From Chalara sp. BL73 (lineage: Eukaryota; Ascomycota; Leotiomycetes; Helotiales), in assembly GCA_918026815.1 (NCBI GenBank), contig CAKJVC010000115.1, forward strand, positions 100,267-164,266: a stretch of 64,000 nt of DNA, written 5' to 3'. The notes under the pieces are model-generated. The model was not told the origin of the DNA and ran no database searches. It saw nothing but the letters and a program-made list of their open reading frames with translations. Below, piece by piece: positions 1-10,310 of the stretch. Each line of letters begins with the position of its first letter. The first letter of the stretch is position 1. The translations under genes and the position numbers were made by a program.

Positions 1-862
1 TCTCAGGGTTAGAGCGCATGCGAGGGCTATTGCATGGTCTAAGTCAAAGCTGCAAGAATCCGATTCAATTTGACACCTGACTAGTTATGATTAGTACTTG
101 ACAAGTCACATGGTCGCAACAGCACTGGATGGACCAATGAAAAGTTGAAACCTAATAACGCCACTGCATTGCTTCAGCTGTACTGAGTAGTTCGTTTCTG
201 CGCAACTTAGCCGCCGGCAGTTGAGCACTGTAGTGGTATGCGACCGTTACTCAAGGATATTTTGTGCTGCCACTCTTGGATAATTGGAGGCACTACAAGT
301 CCAAGCTATGGTTCATGACAAATTCTTGTGGTTTTTCATGAACAAGGTTTATTAAGCTTAAAATACCAGCATTACTTCTACACGCAGATTTTGCCGTGCA
401 AGGTAAAGTAATATATGTCGGTACACCCCTCCGAAGGCTAACCAATAGGGTACTTTCCTAGATAGTCTGCTCTTGGCCCTGATCTCCCTTTACGTACATG
501 CCAATATCACAATTTAATTTCCACGGCCAGCCAATAGCTTTCCATCATCTAGATTAATGTTTCTTCCAGCCTAAATCGAGGTAGTGCTTCTACAACATGA
601 GAGCCATCATTCAAGGGACTAGTTATTGCATGCTTGGGTTTATTAACATACAGGCAGGATGGTAGAGGTGGTCTTCATGTCGTATGACACTTTCGCTGTA
701 CGCATCCGCAAGGGAGAAAGAAGGGACTGAAATTCCAAATATTCACAAATGGACCAACAGTCACTTGAACAGGAAACTACTATAAAGGCATAAAGATACT
801 TGCTTCTGGGATGAATGCAATATTTTAGCATTTTGCAATACGCCGAAAGTTACTATTTTGCG
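1..862. other. Intergenic, no gene seen
   Basis: I see no supportable coding region in this leading stretch. The right part is presumably the promoter of the tyrosinase gene that starts at 863. The few short open frames lack recognisable motifs and codon continuity. Confidence 0.5.
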
Positions 863-2291
863 ATGAAGTACATTTTATTCTCCGCATTGATAGGCTTGCA
901 CTTAGTTAGTGCAGCCCCATTGACCCTTCTTATGGCAAAAGAGACGTATGATGCCTACAGAGCACAAGCATACGCAAACCAGAAAGCAGTATTGGAGTCT
1001 CGTGAAAGCGGATGTAATATGAATAGCGTTCTTGTCCGCAAAGAATGGCATGTTATGCTATGTTTAGAATTGGCTCCTTGTATGCTGAAACATTTCATAG
1101 GAGCACACTATCCCTGGAGGAACGTAAGGACTATACTGATTCAGTTATGTGCTTGAGCAAAAAGGGTTCAATAAAGCCAGAGAATGTTGTTGCTCCTGGT
1201 ATTCGAAACCGATATGACGACTTTCACGCCAATCATATTAATCAAACAGTGTTCATTCACTTCTCAGTAGGCCCTCCCAGCATACAATAAGTCCCAAAAG
1301 CTGAAATACTTGGAAGGCTTATTTTTTGCCATGGCATCGATATTTTCTCCATGCATTTGAGAAGGCTCTCAGAGATGAATGCGGGTACAAAGGTGCTCAG
1401 CCTTACTGGGACTGGTCTGCGGGAGATGTTACCCCTGCATCAAATGCCTTATTTGCAGGTGGTGAAGGATCGATTGGAGGCAATGGCGAATCCATCCCAC
1501 ATGAAGGTCCTATAGTTATGATACCCACCACTCCTCCCACTGTGAGTCGAATAGCGCCTGGTACTGGCGGAGGATGCATTTTTGATGGCCCATTTGTCAA
1601 TTTGACGAACAATATCGGACCGTATGGACCGTGAGTTTCTAAAACGCGGATTAGTAATTGTATTTATGCTAATATGTTTGACCAGGCCCCAAGTGTCGAC
1701 CGCGTTCGACTATAATCCACGATGCATCAAAAGAGACTTTCGTCCTGATGGCACCAAAATTAGCCTCACTTATGAGAAAGTTACAAACATTCTTGATCAG
1801 ACCGATCTGGACATGTTTCAAGCAGCTCTGGAGAGTAGTGTACATCCGGGCGGCCACGTTGGCATAGGTGGACAGCAAGATGATCTTTATTCCGGAAATG
1901 GGGACCCAGCCTTTTACTTTCATCATGCTCAAGTGGATCATGTGTGGAACATGTAAGTTTTTGGTGGAGATCAGCTGAATACTTCATATTTCATACATCT
2001 ACATTGGCAAGGAACTGACTTAGGTACTTCTGCAGCTGGCAGGCTCAAAATTTCGCCACGCGTACCAATCTAGTGTCAGGTACATTGACAATTCGAAATA
2101 GTGAGTGTCTCCAATATGGCGAAAAACCGTGTTACAGTAGCTACTACTGACTCGATTTCGTACGAACAGCTCCGCCAAGTGAGAATGGAACATTGGAGAC
2201 AACAATGGACTTAGGTTACAACGGCCCGACATACGCGATTAGGGACTTGGTGAGCACGATTGATGGCCCTCTTTGCTATATTTATAAATAA
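863..2291 (+). CDS. Secreted tyrosinase (type-3 copper oxidase)
   Basis: Tyrosinases hydroxylate monophenols and oxidise diphenols to quinones, as in melanin or secondary-metabolite chemistry. Six exons fit: 863-1047, 1101-1266, 1317-1630, 1686-1952, 2036-2100 and 2170-2291, giving 1119 nt (372 residues). The start MKYILFSALIGLHLVSAAP is a clear signal peptide. The CuA site has His in HANHINQT, FIH and LPWHRYFLHAFE, followed by PYWDW. The CuB site has VHPGGH and DPAFYFHHAQVDHVW. The tail GPLCYIYK matches the usual family end. Intron 1 works only as a GC-AG intron (GCATGT...CATAG), which restores RKEW-STLSLEERKDY. About 370 residues is typical of short fungal tyrosinases without a large C-terminal extension. 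The P450 gene lies 1.1 kb downstream on the same strand; a functional link is possible but unproven. Confidence 0.88.
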
Positions 2292-3365
2292 AGCTCAAAC
2301 ATCTATTGTGTGATATAAAGCCCTACATGGTATAAGCTGAAAGAGTCTATTTTTTATTTTTAAAAAAATGATCTATGACTAAAAAAGTAGCCGAAGGAAC
2401 TCTGGTAGGTAGTCTCCCCCGAGTTCCTCTCTGGAATGTGTTATGCTAAGCAGCCACATGCCATCTAAAGCATGGTCATGGCTTTATATACATGCCACAG
2501 ATTGATTAACCATGTGCCCCACGTTGAGGAAGCTTGAGCCGACAGAACAAAGAGTCTTTTTTATTTTTAATAATATTTTTTTAAGCTATAGCGTCAGTTT
2601 TTTCCAGCTGTGGTCTCAATAGAGCTTGTTGTCTATATGAATGCCTAGGTATTGGCATGACGAGGAGGAGCCTGGACCGTAGCACGTGGCAGACGGAAAG
2701 CGCGTGTACTGTTCGGTAAGGTCTTTGGTGAAATGTACAAGCTTGGACAAGCTTGTACTAGCGCAAACCAAACTCCAACCTACCTCTTTATTTAAAAAGC
2801 ACAATCATGCTACGTTATTTATATTTGTTCACATAAATGTGGAGGCGCTGAGTGGCAATCAAGCTTTCAAGTCATTGCGAGGTTCTCCTCCTGGACTGAG
2901 ATTGTTTCCAGAATTTCAGGCTCTAAAATGTAACATCAACGACTTTTTGTATCTCTATCCGAGGCGGTGGATGCAGGATGTCTGCTCTGCCGAGTTTATC
3001 AGTTGAGAAGGTTTCAACCGTTTAGTTCTGTCACCCTGACTGACCTTTGCCTTCCCGATCTTGCCCCGGCTCCCCGGGACCCCGCAATTTCCCTGGCTAG
3101 GGCATCGACCATATATATATTATTGCCGGGGCAACTTTCACTCCAAGAGGTAAAGAGTCATTTACAATCGACTCTTTGGGTCATTATTTAAAAGGTCACC
3201 GCTACCGTACGATTGATTGTGGCGAGATCTAATTGAACTAACTCGAAGCTCCATTTTCTCAGTCCTGGGCAAGCCTTTCCTGCACCGTCCTTGTCAGTTT
3301 CTAATGCTGAGCAATGCTAGCCAAAAATCGATTTCTCTAATCTTCTGAAAGGGTGGAACAGAATA
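2292..3365. other. Intergenic, no gene seen
   Basis: AT-rich spacer between the tyrosinase and P450 genes. An open frame at 2686-3006 begins with a non-ATG codon and shows no recognisable family, so I do not call it. The last few hundred bases should hold the P450 promoter. Confidence 0.45.
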
Positions 3366-5115
3366 ATGTCTCTTACTGCTCCTTTTTCATGGGCGCATAT
3401 AAACATTCCAAAGGCTCTACTTATTTTGCTAGCTTTATTTGTGAGCATGATATAGTTTCTCGGTCATAGTGCTCAGGCTGATCCTACTTTCAGACAGTTT
3501 ACTGCCTATATCAGACTGCCCTTCACCCCTTGCGACGCTTTCCGGGACCCTTCTTGGCCAAGATTTCTCCATTACCGCTGATTATCCAGTGCCGGAAAGC
3601 CCGCAGATCGGCTTGGGTCCTTGAGCAGCATGAGATGTACGGTCCCATAGTGCGGATTGCCCCTGGCCACGTGTCTATGACCGATCCGCGGGCTATCAAT
3701 GAAATATATGGACACAAGACGGGGTTCTTAAAAGGTCCATTCTATGAAGATAAGGTTCCTTTTCTCAGAGCTTCTAAACATTAAGACTGACCAGATCACC
3801 ATTCCATCAAGTAGAACCCGTCTTGTTCAACACTCGCGACTTGAATATACACCAGCGCAAACGGAAATATATCAATCCAGCTTTCTCAGCAAGAAATTTG
3901 CAGGACTTTGAACAGCATATGGCTCCTAGCATTACAAGGCTCGTTCGGTTCATGCATGCGTGTGTCACCGAGTCTAAGTCTTTTGATTTTTGCCGTTGGT
4001 GTAAAACTGCACTCATTGAAACTGATTATCATTTGTTTAACTTCGGTAGCAAACTTTCTAGCATTCGATATCATAGGGGAATACTCCTTTGGAGACCCAT
4101 TCGGGTTCCTGGAATCTGGGAATGACAACTACAACTTGATCCACACGGTTGACACCCGCGGGGAAGTATTGAACACGATGGGCCATATTCCCCACGGGAT
4201 CAGGCCATATATGAAGTACCTTCGCATTGACCCATTCTTCTACAAAGGTCTCCGCTCGACGGCAAATCTGGAAGCTGTTGGGCGAGCTGCATTTGGCAGG
4301 CGCAAAGCTGGGACTTCCACCACACGTAAAGACCTGATGAGCTTCTTGCTCAACGCTAAAGATCCTGAGACAGGTGGTCCACTTCCTGACAAGGAGATTA
4401 TTGCTGAAGCAATCAGCTTCATTGTTGGCGGAAGTGACACGACAAGCAGCACAATGACCAATTTTATGGACTTTGTTTCTAGGGATCAAAAGCTTCAAGC
4501 CGAGATCTTTGCAGAACTTTTAGAAGCGTTTCCAGAGCCGCGAGATTCTGATTGGGTCGCACCGGAAGAAGCATCAGGAAAATTGCGTCTCCTCAACGCT
4601 ACCCTTAAGGAGGTCATGCGCTTGAGACCAACTAGCTCTACGGGCCTTGAGCGCGTAGTTCCAGATGGCGGAAGGTACGTAGCTGGCATGTTCTTGTCTG
4701 CAGGAAGTCTGGTCAGTGTACCAACAGTCGCAATCCATCATAACAGCCAGATCTATCGTGTAAGTAACCATGCAGCGTCTGTAACATTGATTCTGACCAC
4801 TTCAAAGAATCCAGAAAAGCTGGATCCTCAACGCTGGCTTAATCCGGATGCTAGTGATCTGACGAACTATTTTGTGCCATTCTCAACCGGACCGCGGGCA
4901 TGCATAGGTAGAAAGTAAGTGTGCTCCTTGATGGAACTGAACCACGGCTAACAAAACACAGTTTTGCTTGGATGGAGATGTCAAAGACACTTGCAACGAT
5001 TTTTCGCTTGTTCAAGTTCGAACGCTCCATTTCCGAACCTTCAGAGACGAGGGAAGGATTCTTTGTCAAGATCGCAGAGTGCAGCGTGAGGATAAGCCTA
5101 CGGCCCTCAGAGTGA
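3366..5115 (+). CDS. Cytochrome P450 (CYP65/TRI11-like), one intron uncertain
   Basis: Heme-thiolate monooxygenase, membrane-anchored by MSLTAPFSWAHINIPKALLI at the N-terminus. Exons: 3366-3440, 3494-about 3754, about 3815-4000, 4050-4759, 4808-4914 and 4962-5115. Visible motifs are RFPGP, IVRIAPGHVS, the I-helix GGSDTTSST, the K-helix KEVMR, DPQRW, and the heme loop FSTGPRACIGRNFA, which is split by the last intron. The wording (DPRAINEIYGHKTGF, NIHQRKRKYINPAF) resembles the isotrichodermin C-15 hydroxylase group. The exon 2/3 junction is odd. The obvious donor at 3755 gives phase 0 and cannot be joined in frame to NTRDL using any AG nearby. Only a weak donor at 3735 keeps frame, and it removes the conserved GPFYED. 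Either splicing is unusual or the copy carries a frameshift. The substrate cannot be read from the sequence. Confidence 0.78.
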
Positions 5116-6172
5116 GCAGCGGAGTCTCGTGTTATATACAGAGGATACACTAGAATGAAATAACATCGCAGCAATATTCGCACTGCTATAAATAGCTTAG
5201 ATCTTGAGCCTTTACGAAGATTCCTGGAATATTGATCTTGTAACCTGATATTACAGTCTTCTGCCTTAGGCAGTGTCTGCATGAACATTGGCGCGGGCAT
5301 AGGATGCTTGAGCGGATACCACCCCTTCCCACTCGAATTCTCATATCTCACTTCCCCACCAGTCATATTTCGCATAAGCGCCTCCATGGGACTGCCAACG
5401 TGACGGCTACTATTCTAAACTTTCCAACGGCCATGCATCCTTCCCAAGCTATCGTCCCGTACCTCTTCCATTTCAACCTGCCATAATGAACCACACCACG
5501 CAATGAAAGCAAACGTGGGAAGCAGCATCAGCAACACCAGCAAAGGTGTCGCACCGCCTTAGACTCTCAGGTGTGTCGCACGTGGAAGTCTCGTGTAATA
5601 GTCGGGCTAAACATCGGTTCCTAAAGGGTCTTAAAATCACGCCAACATATATGCTCATCGCGATGAGGCTTGCTTTTAGCCGCTAGATACAGGGGAAAAC
5701 CTCCCACCATACTATGGTCCACGCTGAGCTTATGGTTACTAATCTTCTTGAGGGGAGTGCAGATACACGGCTGGCATAAAATGATGTATGAAATCAACAA
5801 TTAAACATAGCAACGAGCAACTCGAGAGCCGCCTTCGTTTCACTAATTCCCGAATTTGGCTTCACATCATTATTATGATGCAAACCATTGGCTCAGATCG
5901 CCCGGACAGTAATATTAATTGTCCCATAAATATAACAAGATATAGCCCTGCATATTATTTTACCAGCTAGGTTATCGGTGCTGGTATTCTTTGGTATCAT
6001 AGCTCCTTCCAACGCATCTTGTCGTTTCGAGATTTTGCTAACCATAATTGGTGGCGATCTAAGCCAGGATGCTATCTTTGTAAATTTTCTTTGCTTATTC
6101 CATCTTCACTTTTTATGGCTTTTCTCGCTAATACTTTAATTTTAACAATCAATAGCATGACATGTATATCAA
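5116..6172. other. Intergenic between convergent genes
   Basis: Spacer between the 3' ends of the P450 (+) and the fucosidase (-). Only short frames without recognisable motifs occur; I see no gene here. Confidence 0.5.
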
Positions 6173-8151
6173 CTACCATGTGCTAGTATAATCTAACTTG
6201 AACGTCCAAATATATTTATCGCTCGCAATCAGCTCATCCGACACCTTGATGGTGACCAAGCCATTATCACCCCACACAGCCGGCACCTCAGTACCACTCA
6301 TGCTACCGCCAAGAATCGTGATTTTATCACCGGGTAGGTACGGGACCTTGTCCGGGAACACAATTGTATTGCTGGGTTTAGATAAAACGTGCATATAGAA
6401 GGCATTGTCCTTAGTCGTATATCGGTAGCTGCCTTTACCTGGCGTAGTCGCCCAATAGCGCGTGGAATAGATCGACTCGCCATGAGCCATAATCCATTCT
6501 CCAGCATCAAGCAATCCTTTAGCCATGATTTGAGGGATGGTACCATCAGCCTTCGGCCCGATGTCAAGAAGGAAGTTACCGTTCTTGGAGACGATATCAA
6601 TCAGGGATTTGACAATATCTTCACCAGTGAGATATTCCTCGTCCGGGGTCATGTAGTTGTACCCGAAGGAGAATGGGTCCATACCGCGATTGGATTCCCA
6701 TTTTCTGACAACTATATCATCATTGGTGCTGTATTCAGGCGTATCAAAATCTGCCGCAATACCGCAGCGATTGTTGAAAGTTACTTGGCGGCCTCTATCG
6801 CGTGCCCAGTTAATCCAAGCAGAAGCGAAGATGGTCGCGTTGTTAGCAGAGCCGGCAATATCACACCACATGATCTCAGTGTCGTACTCATAGGCCAGGA
6901 CATTCTGTTGTGGCAATTGAATGTCCTGAATAAAGTCTCCATTTTCCACATAGCCTGTGTATTCGACCTCCTTACCGGTATACGGATTAATGGGTGGTCC
7001 GCCGGGGAACCCGCCTCCAGGAGCGTAGGCGTAGTGTTTGTAGAGAGGATTGTACCACTCTGGGAGAGAAAAGTAAGTGCCTCTCCTGATTTCTGGATGA
7101 TACTTCTTGGCGGCATTGAAAAGCTCCCCGATGAGATCTCTCTTCGGACCGTAATGGATTGAAGAGCGTCTGCTGACAGATTCAGAAAAATTGAATAATG
7201 CGTATCCATCATGATGTTCTACTAAAGTAAATATCATTCTAGATCATTAACAAAGTGTTTACTAACTTGTTACAGGAACTATATATCGAGCTCCAGCATC
7301 AGCCACAAGATCAATCCACTCTTTGGCATCGAATTCCACTGCTGTGAAATTTGCAATGAAATCGTCATAGACCAAGTCTTGGCCATACATGCGTAAGTGG
7401 TATTGATAAGTTTCGGTTCTGTAGTCCGGCTCATGCTGTCTTTTCCAGTACCTGAGTAATGTTAGTGAGCTATTATTAGTAATAAGATGGCGATTGGCGC
7501 ACCATTCAGCATAATCCTCAACGGGGGTTGTGTTTCCAAAAGCAGGAACGGAATAGATGCCCCAATGGATGAAAATTCCATATTTAACTTCATTGAACCA
7601 GTCTGGGTTCCAGTGATGCTCAAGGCTAGTAGGTGTAGCAGAATAGTCGCCAAAACCACACGTACCAGTGATATCCTGTGTAGTCGTCTGAAACTCTCCA
7701 TATTTTGCTCCCCAGATTGCCGTAATGGTGGCAGAGCACATTGTTCCAGGGGCGACGCCCTTCTTGTTCTTCACTCCAATCTGCACAACAGCCTGTTGCT
7801 GGGGAGCGAGCCGTGTGAGCGTCCCTGGGGTGACTAGATCGAAGCTATCGGAATCGGCTGTGACGTTCAGTGTATCCGCCAGAGTCAAGAAGTTTGACGG
7901 ATGGTCGTTTGCAATGATCATTTCAATGACCTGAACAAAGTCCGATCCTTCGAACCATTTCGAAGTGAGTGTGCCTCCGTGAATGCGCAACCGAGGAGGG
8001 AACCCATCTGTAATGTATCAGCATGACTATTGTTTTGATGGTATGAGTGCATACGGTCTGATCGGGATTGAACGTCATTGTTCTTGATAGTAGCTTTATT
8101 TATAGCGCTGGTACTCCACAGGAATGTTGTAAGAGATAACAGAGACTTCAT
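6173..8151 (-). CDS. Secreted alpha-L-fucosidase, GH29
   Basis: Retaining exo-alpha-L-fucosidase that removes terminal L-fucose from glycans, probably outside the cell. Read on the minus strand, exons are 8151-8055, 8007-7503, 7451-7267 and 7218-6173. Joining them restores HGFPPRLRIHGG, EWYWKRQHEPDY and VPVTKHHDGYALF at the junctions, each in frame. Other GH29 landmarks are YGIFIHWGIYSVP, HYGPKRDLIGELF, the WCDIAG segment that should carry the nucleophile Asp, and FLLDIGPKADGTIP. An N-terminal hydrophobic stretch (MKSLLSLTTFLWSTS) looks like a signal peptide. Roughly 100-250 residues precede the catalytic domain as a beta-rich region, seen in other fungal members. A TATATATATA run at about 8225-8235 lies upstream of the start and could be part of the promoter. 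No disruption is visible. Confidence 0.9.
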
Positions 8152-9179
8152 GATATAGAATCACGATTGATGAAAGTGCGAAGTTGGGATGGGATGAATT
8201 GACTGGCTCACAACTTTATGGCTAATATATATATACGCCCGATTTAGAGGAGGCCCAAATACACTGACAAACATACCACCAACCCATCTTCATGGCCATG
8301 ATTCAATTGGAGCGCGTACGCTGAAAAGACTGGCGATCTATTGTTCCTTGATCACCATCGGCGTAGGATTTTGCGGGGGCGGGAGGGGACTTGGGAGCTG
8401 GTGTATGGGTTGCAAAAAAGCTACCCCGCCAAGTTAGGGAACTAAAATGCGAGAACTATTACACTAAACAAAAAATTAAGTTAAAATGTTCGACGATAAC
8501 CACGATATATCAATATTATTCTATAGACTACGTATTATGCTATTGTGTTACTACTATTACGATTTATCTATTCTAATATTTATAATTAAGTCCATAATTT
8601 TAGATACCAATTGTTGTGGTTTGTTAGGGGAGAGGGAAAGGAACATCAGTTTTAAGCACCCTTTATCGCTGTAACAACGCATTAACAATATGGGCTCACA
8701 TTATTATTCGTGGATATTACTTCAAGCTTGGGGAAGAGCTTAGCGAAGTGTATAACCGCTCCATTCCAATTACATAGCCTTGGAAATTGAGGAGACAGAT
8801 TGAGCTGTCACCTAAGAACTTCGGTGGTGCCTTAGGCATCCCCGAAATTGGGTGACGTTTTAAGGAACCCTTTTTTGGTATTATGAGTAATCGACACATA
8901 CACCAATCGATGTACCTTTTCCTATTTGTATTGTACTATTATGATATTTCTATTTCATTTTCTACCTATTCTTACTCGACGACCTAGCCCTTCTACAATA
9001 CATTTTAAAAGGAACATATTGTAGTTAACTAGGCTTAAACGTGTTAACTTTTCTATATACATATAGAAAGCATACCTTAAAAATTGACCCAAAGAGTTAT
9101 AATATGATATAACTAATTCTTGATCCAATTTAGCACAACGTCGCTTAAACAAATGTTTTACAACTTTCCATAGTGATCC
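8152..9179. other. Intergenic, AT-rich
   Basis: Promoter side of the fucosidase followed by AT-rich sequence (about 8440-9150). I see no intact gene. The right part merges into the tail of the P450 pseudogene. Confidence 0.45.
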
Positions 9180-10310
9180 ACATATATGTGAGTCGAGCGC
9201 CACAAGGAACAAATATTCCACCTCATGCTCTCCTTCGTGCCCCAAACGAGGCTCTGTACAAGAGAGGTGAATACCGGGGCACAACCGGGAACCAGCGTGA
9301 AATGGATTGAAAACGGCATTGGCGATACTGTTGATAGTTCTATCCTGATTGACCCATTGTGTGTGATCAAACCTGTTACCCTCGTTATTCTCCTTGGCCT
9401 AGAGGGCTTCACTCAGGCATTAAATAGGATATATGACTTGCTTGAAAGGTCGGTATAGGGAATAAGTCAGGGTTTCGATGCAAGTTGTAGTTTTGTGTGG
9501 TAACGGTAGTATTTGGACGGAAGGGGCAATTTCCAAATATGGCACCCGCGGGTAGCACCACACGAGGAAAGCCGCTAGGAGCAGCATCATATAGCCCAGC
9601 GTTTCCTCGATCATGGTGTTCAAGAAGGGAAGATTCTCATTTTCTAAATCTGTGAAATTCTCTGGCTGGTCCGCTGCCTCGTCTTCGGGTCTTTCCTGAA
9701 AATCTAGCCTTGATAGAAGAACCCAGGTCAGATATGTCAGGTACTAGCGGTTGTGTCTGAGCCTACAACGATAAGGTCTTTCGCTTCGAGCTGCGCCTCT
9801 AAGTCATTCAGCGACTCACTCTGTTCGGTTTCGTAGACGATATTGCCAAATATATTTGCTCTACTGCCCCTTGCCTTGCAGCATTGCATTGCTATTTTGC
9901 GATACTCCGGTGGATATTGGTCTGAATTGAAGCGCTTTGAAAAAAGCAGAATTGGAGATTGGCAGCGAATGGTTTGAACTGCTGGTAATTCAACGCAAAT
10001 TCGGCCACTTTGCAAGGCTGATTGTAGAGTCCAAATGTATCTGTTCGCTAGATGTTGAAAGGTAGTCAGGCGAACCTTTTTGGGGAAGCCAACGAATGCT
10101 ATACTTACCACCCTTTCTCAATAAGGTGGAAAGAGTCGCCGAACATCAGGTGAGTCGAAGCATCTGTGACCATGAGAGCCCACTACATCAACGCACCCGC
10201 GACACCATTTCGAGCCTCATCCTCAATTTACTAGCCACTAACTTTACCTTCTCGTGCATGTGCGAGCAGCTTCTTTGGACATGCCCTTTTGCATCAATCA
10301 TGGTGAGTAC
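9180..10310 (-). pseudogene. Cytochrome P450 pseudogene
   Basis: On the minus strand, pieces of a second P450 appear in the right order but in different frames. They are VTDASTHLMFGDSFHLIEKG (about 10190-10120), the I-helix with LIVVGSDTTAST (about 9745), LTYLTWVLLSR one frame over, NTMIEETLG (K-helix), PRVVLPAGA with TTVTTQNYNLHRNPDLFP, and the heme loop FHAGSRLCPG (about 9270-9300). Frameshifts occur after GSDTTAST and after EETLG, a stretch after the I-helix is deleted, and several stops interrupt the C-terminal part. The N-terminal half is absent or unrecognisable. It is a different subfamily from the P450 at 3.4 kb, so it is not a recent copy of that gene. It is non-functional as read. 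Confidence 0.8.

Noticed and set aside
1..20. Telomere-like AGGGTTAG at the left edge
   Set aside because: A single partial unit, not an array; chance occurrence.
2686..3006. 106-codon open frame on the + strand
   Set aside because: Starts with GTG, no recognisable motif, no intron structure that extends it; chance is likely.
6389..7162. 257-codon open frame on the + strand
   Set aside because: It lies antisense to the GH29 coding sequence, whose motifs are unmistakable; this is a shadow frame.
9800..10100. An intact P450 gene on the minus strand
   Set aside because: The frame breaks right after the I-helix, and later motifs lie in other frames with stops, so it is called a pseudogene instead.
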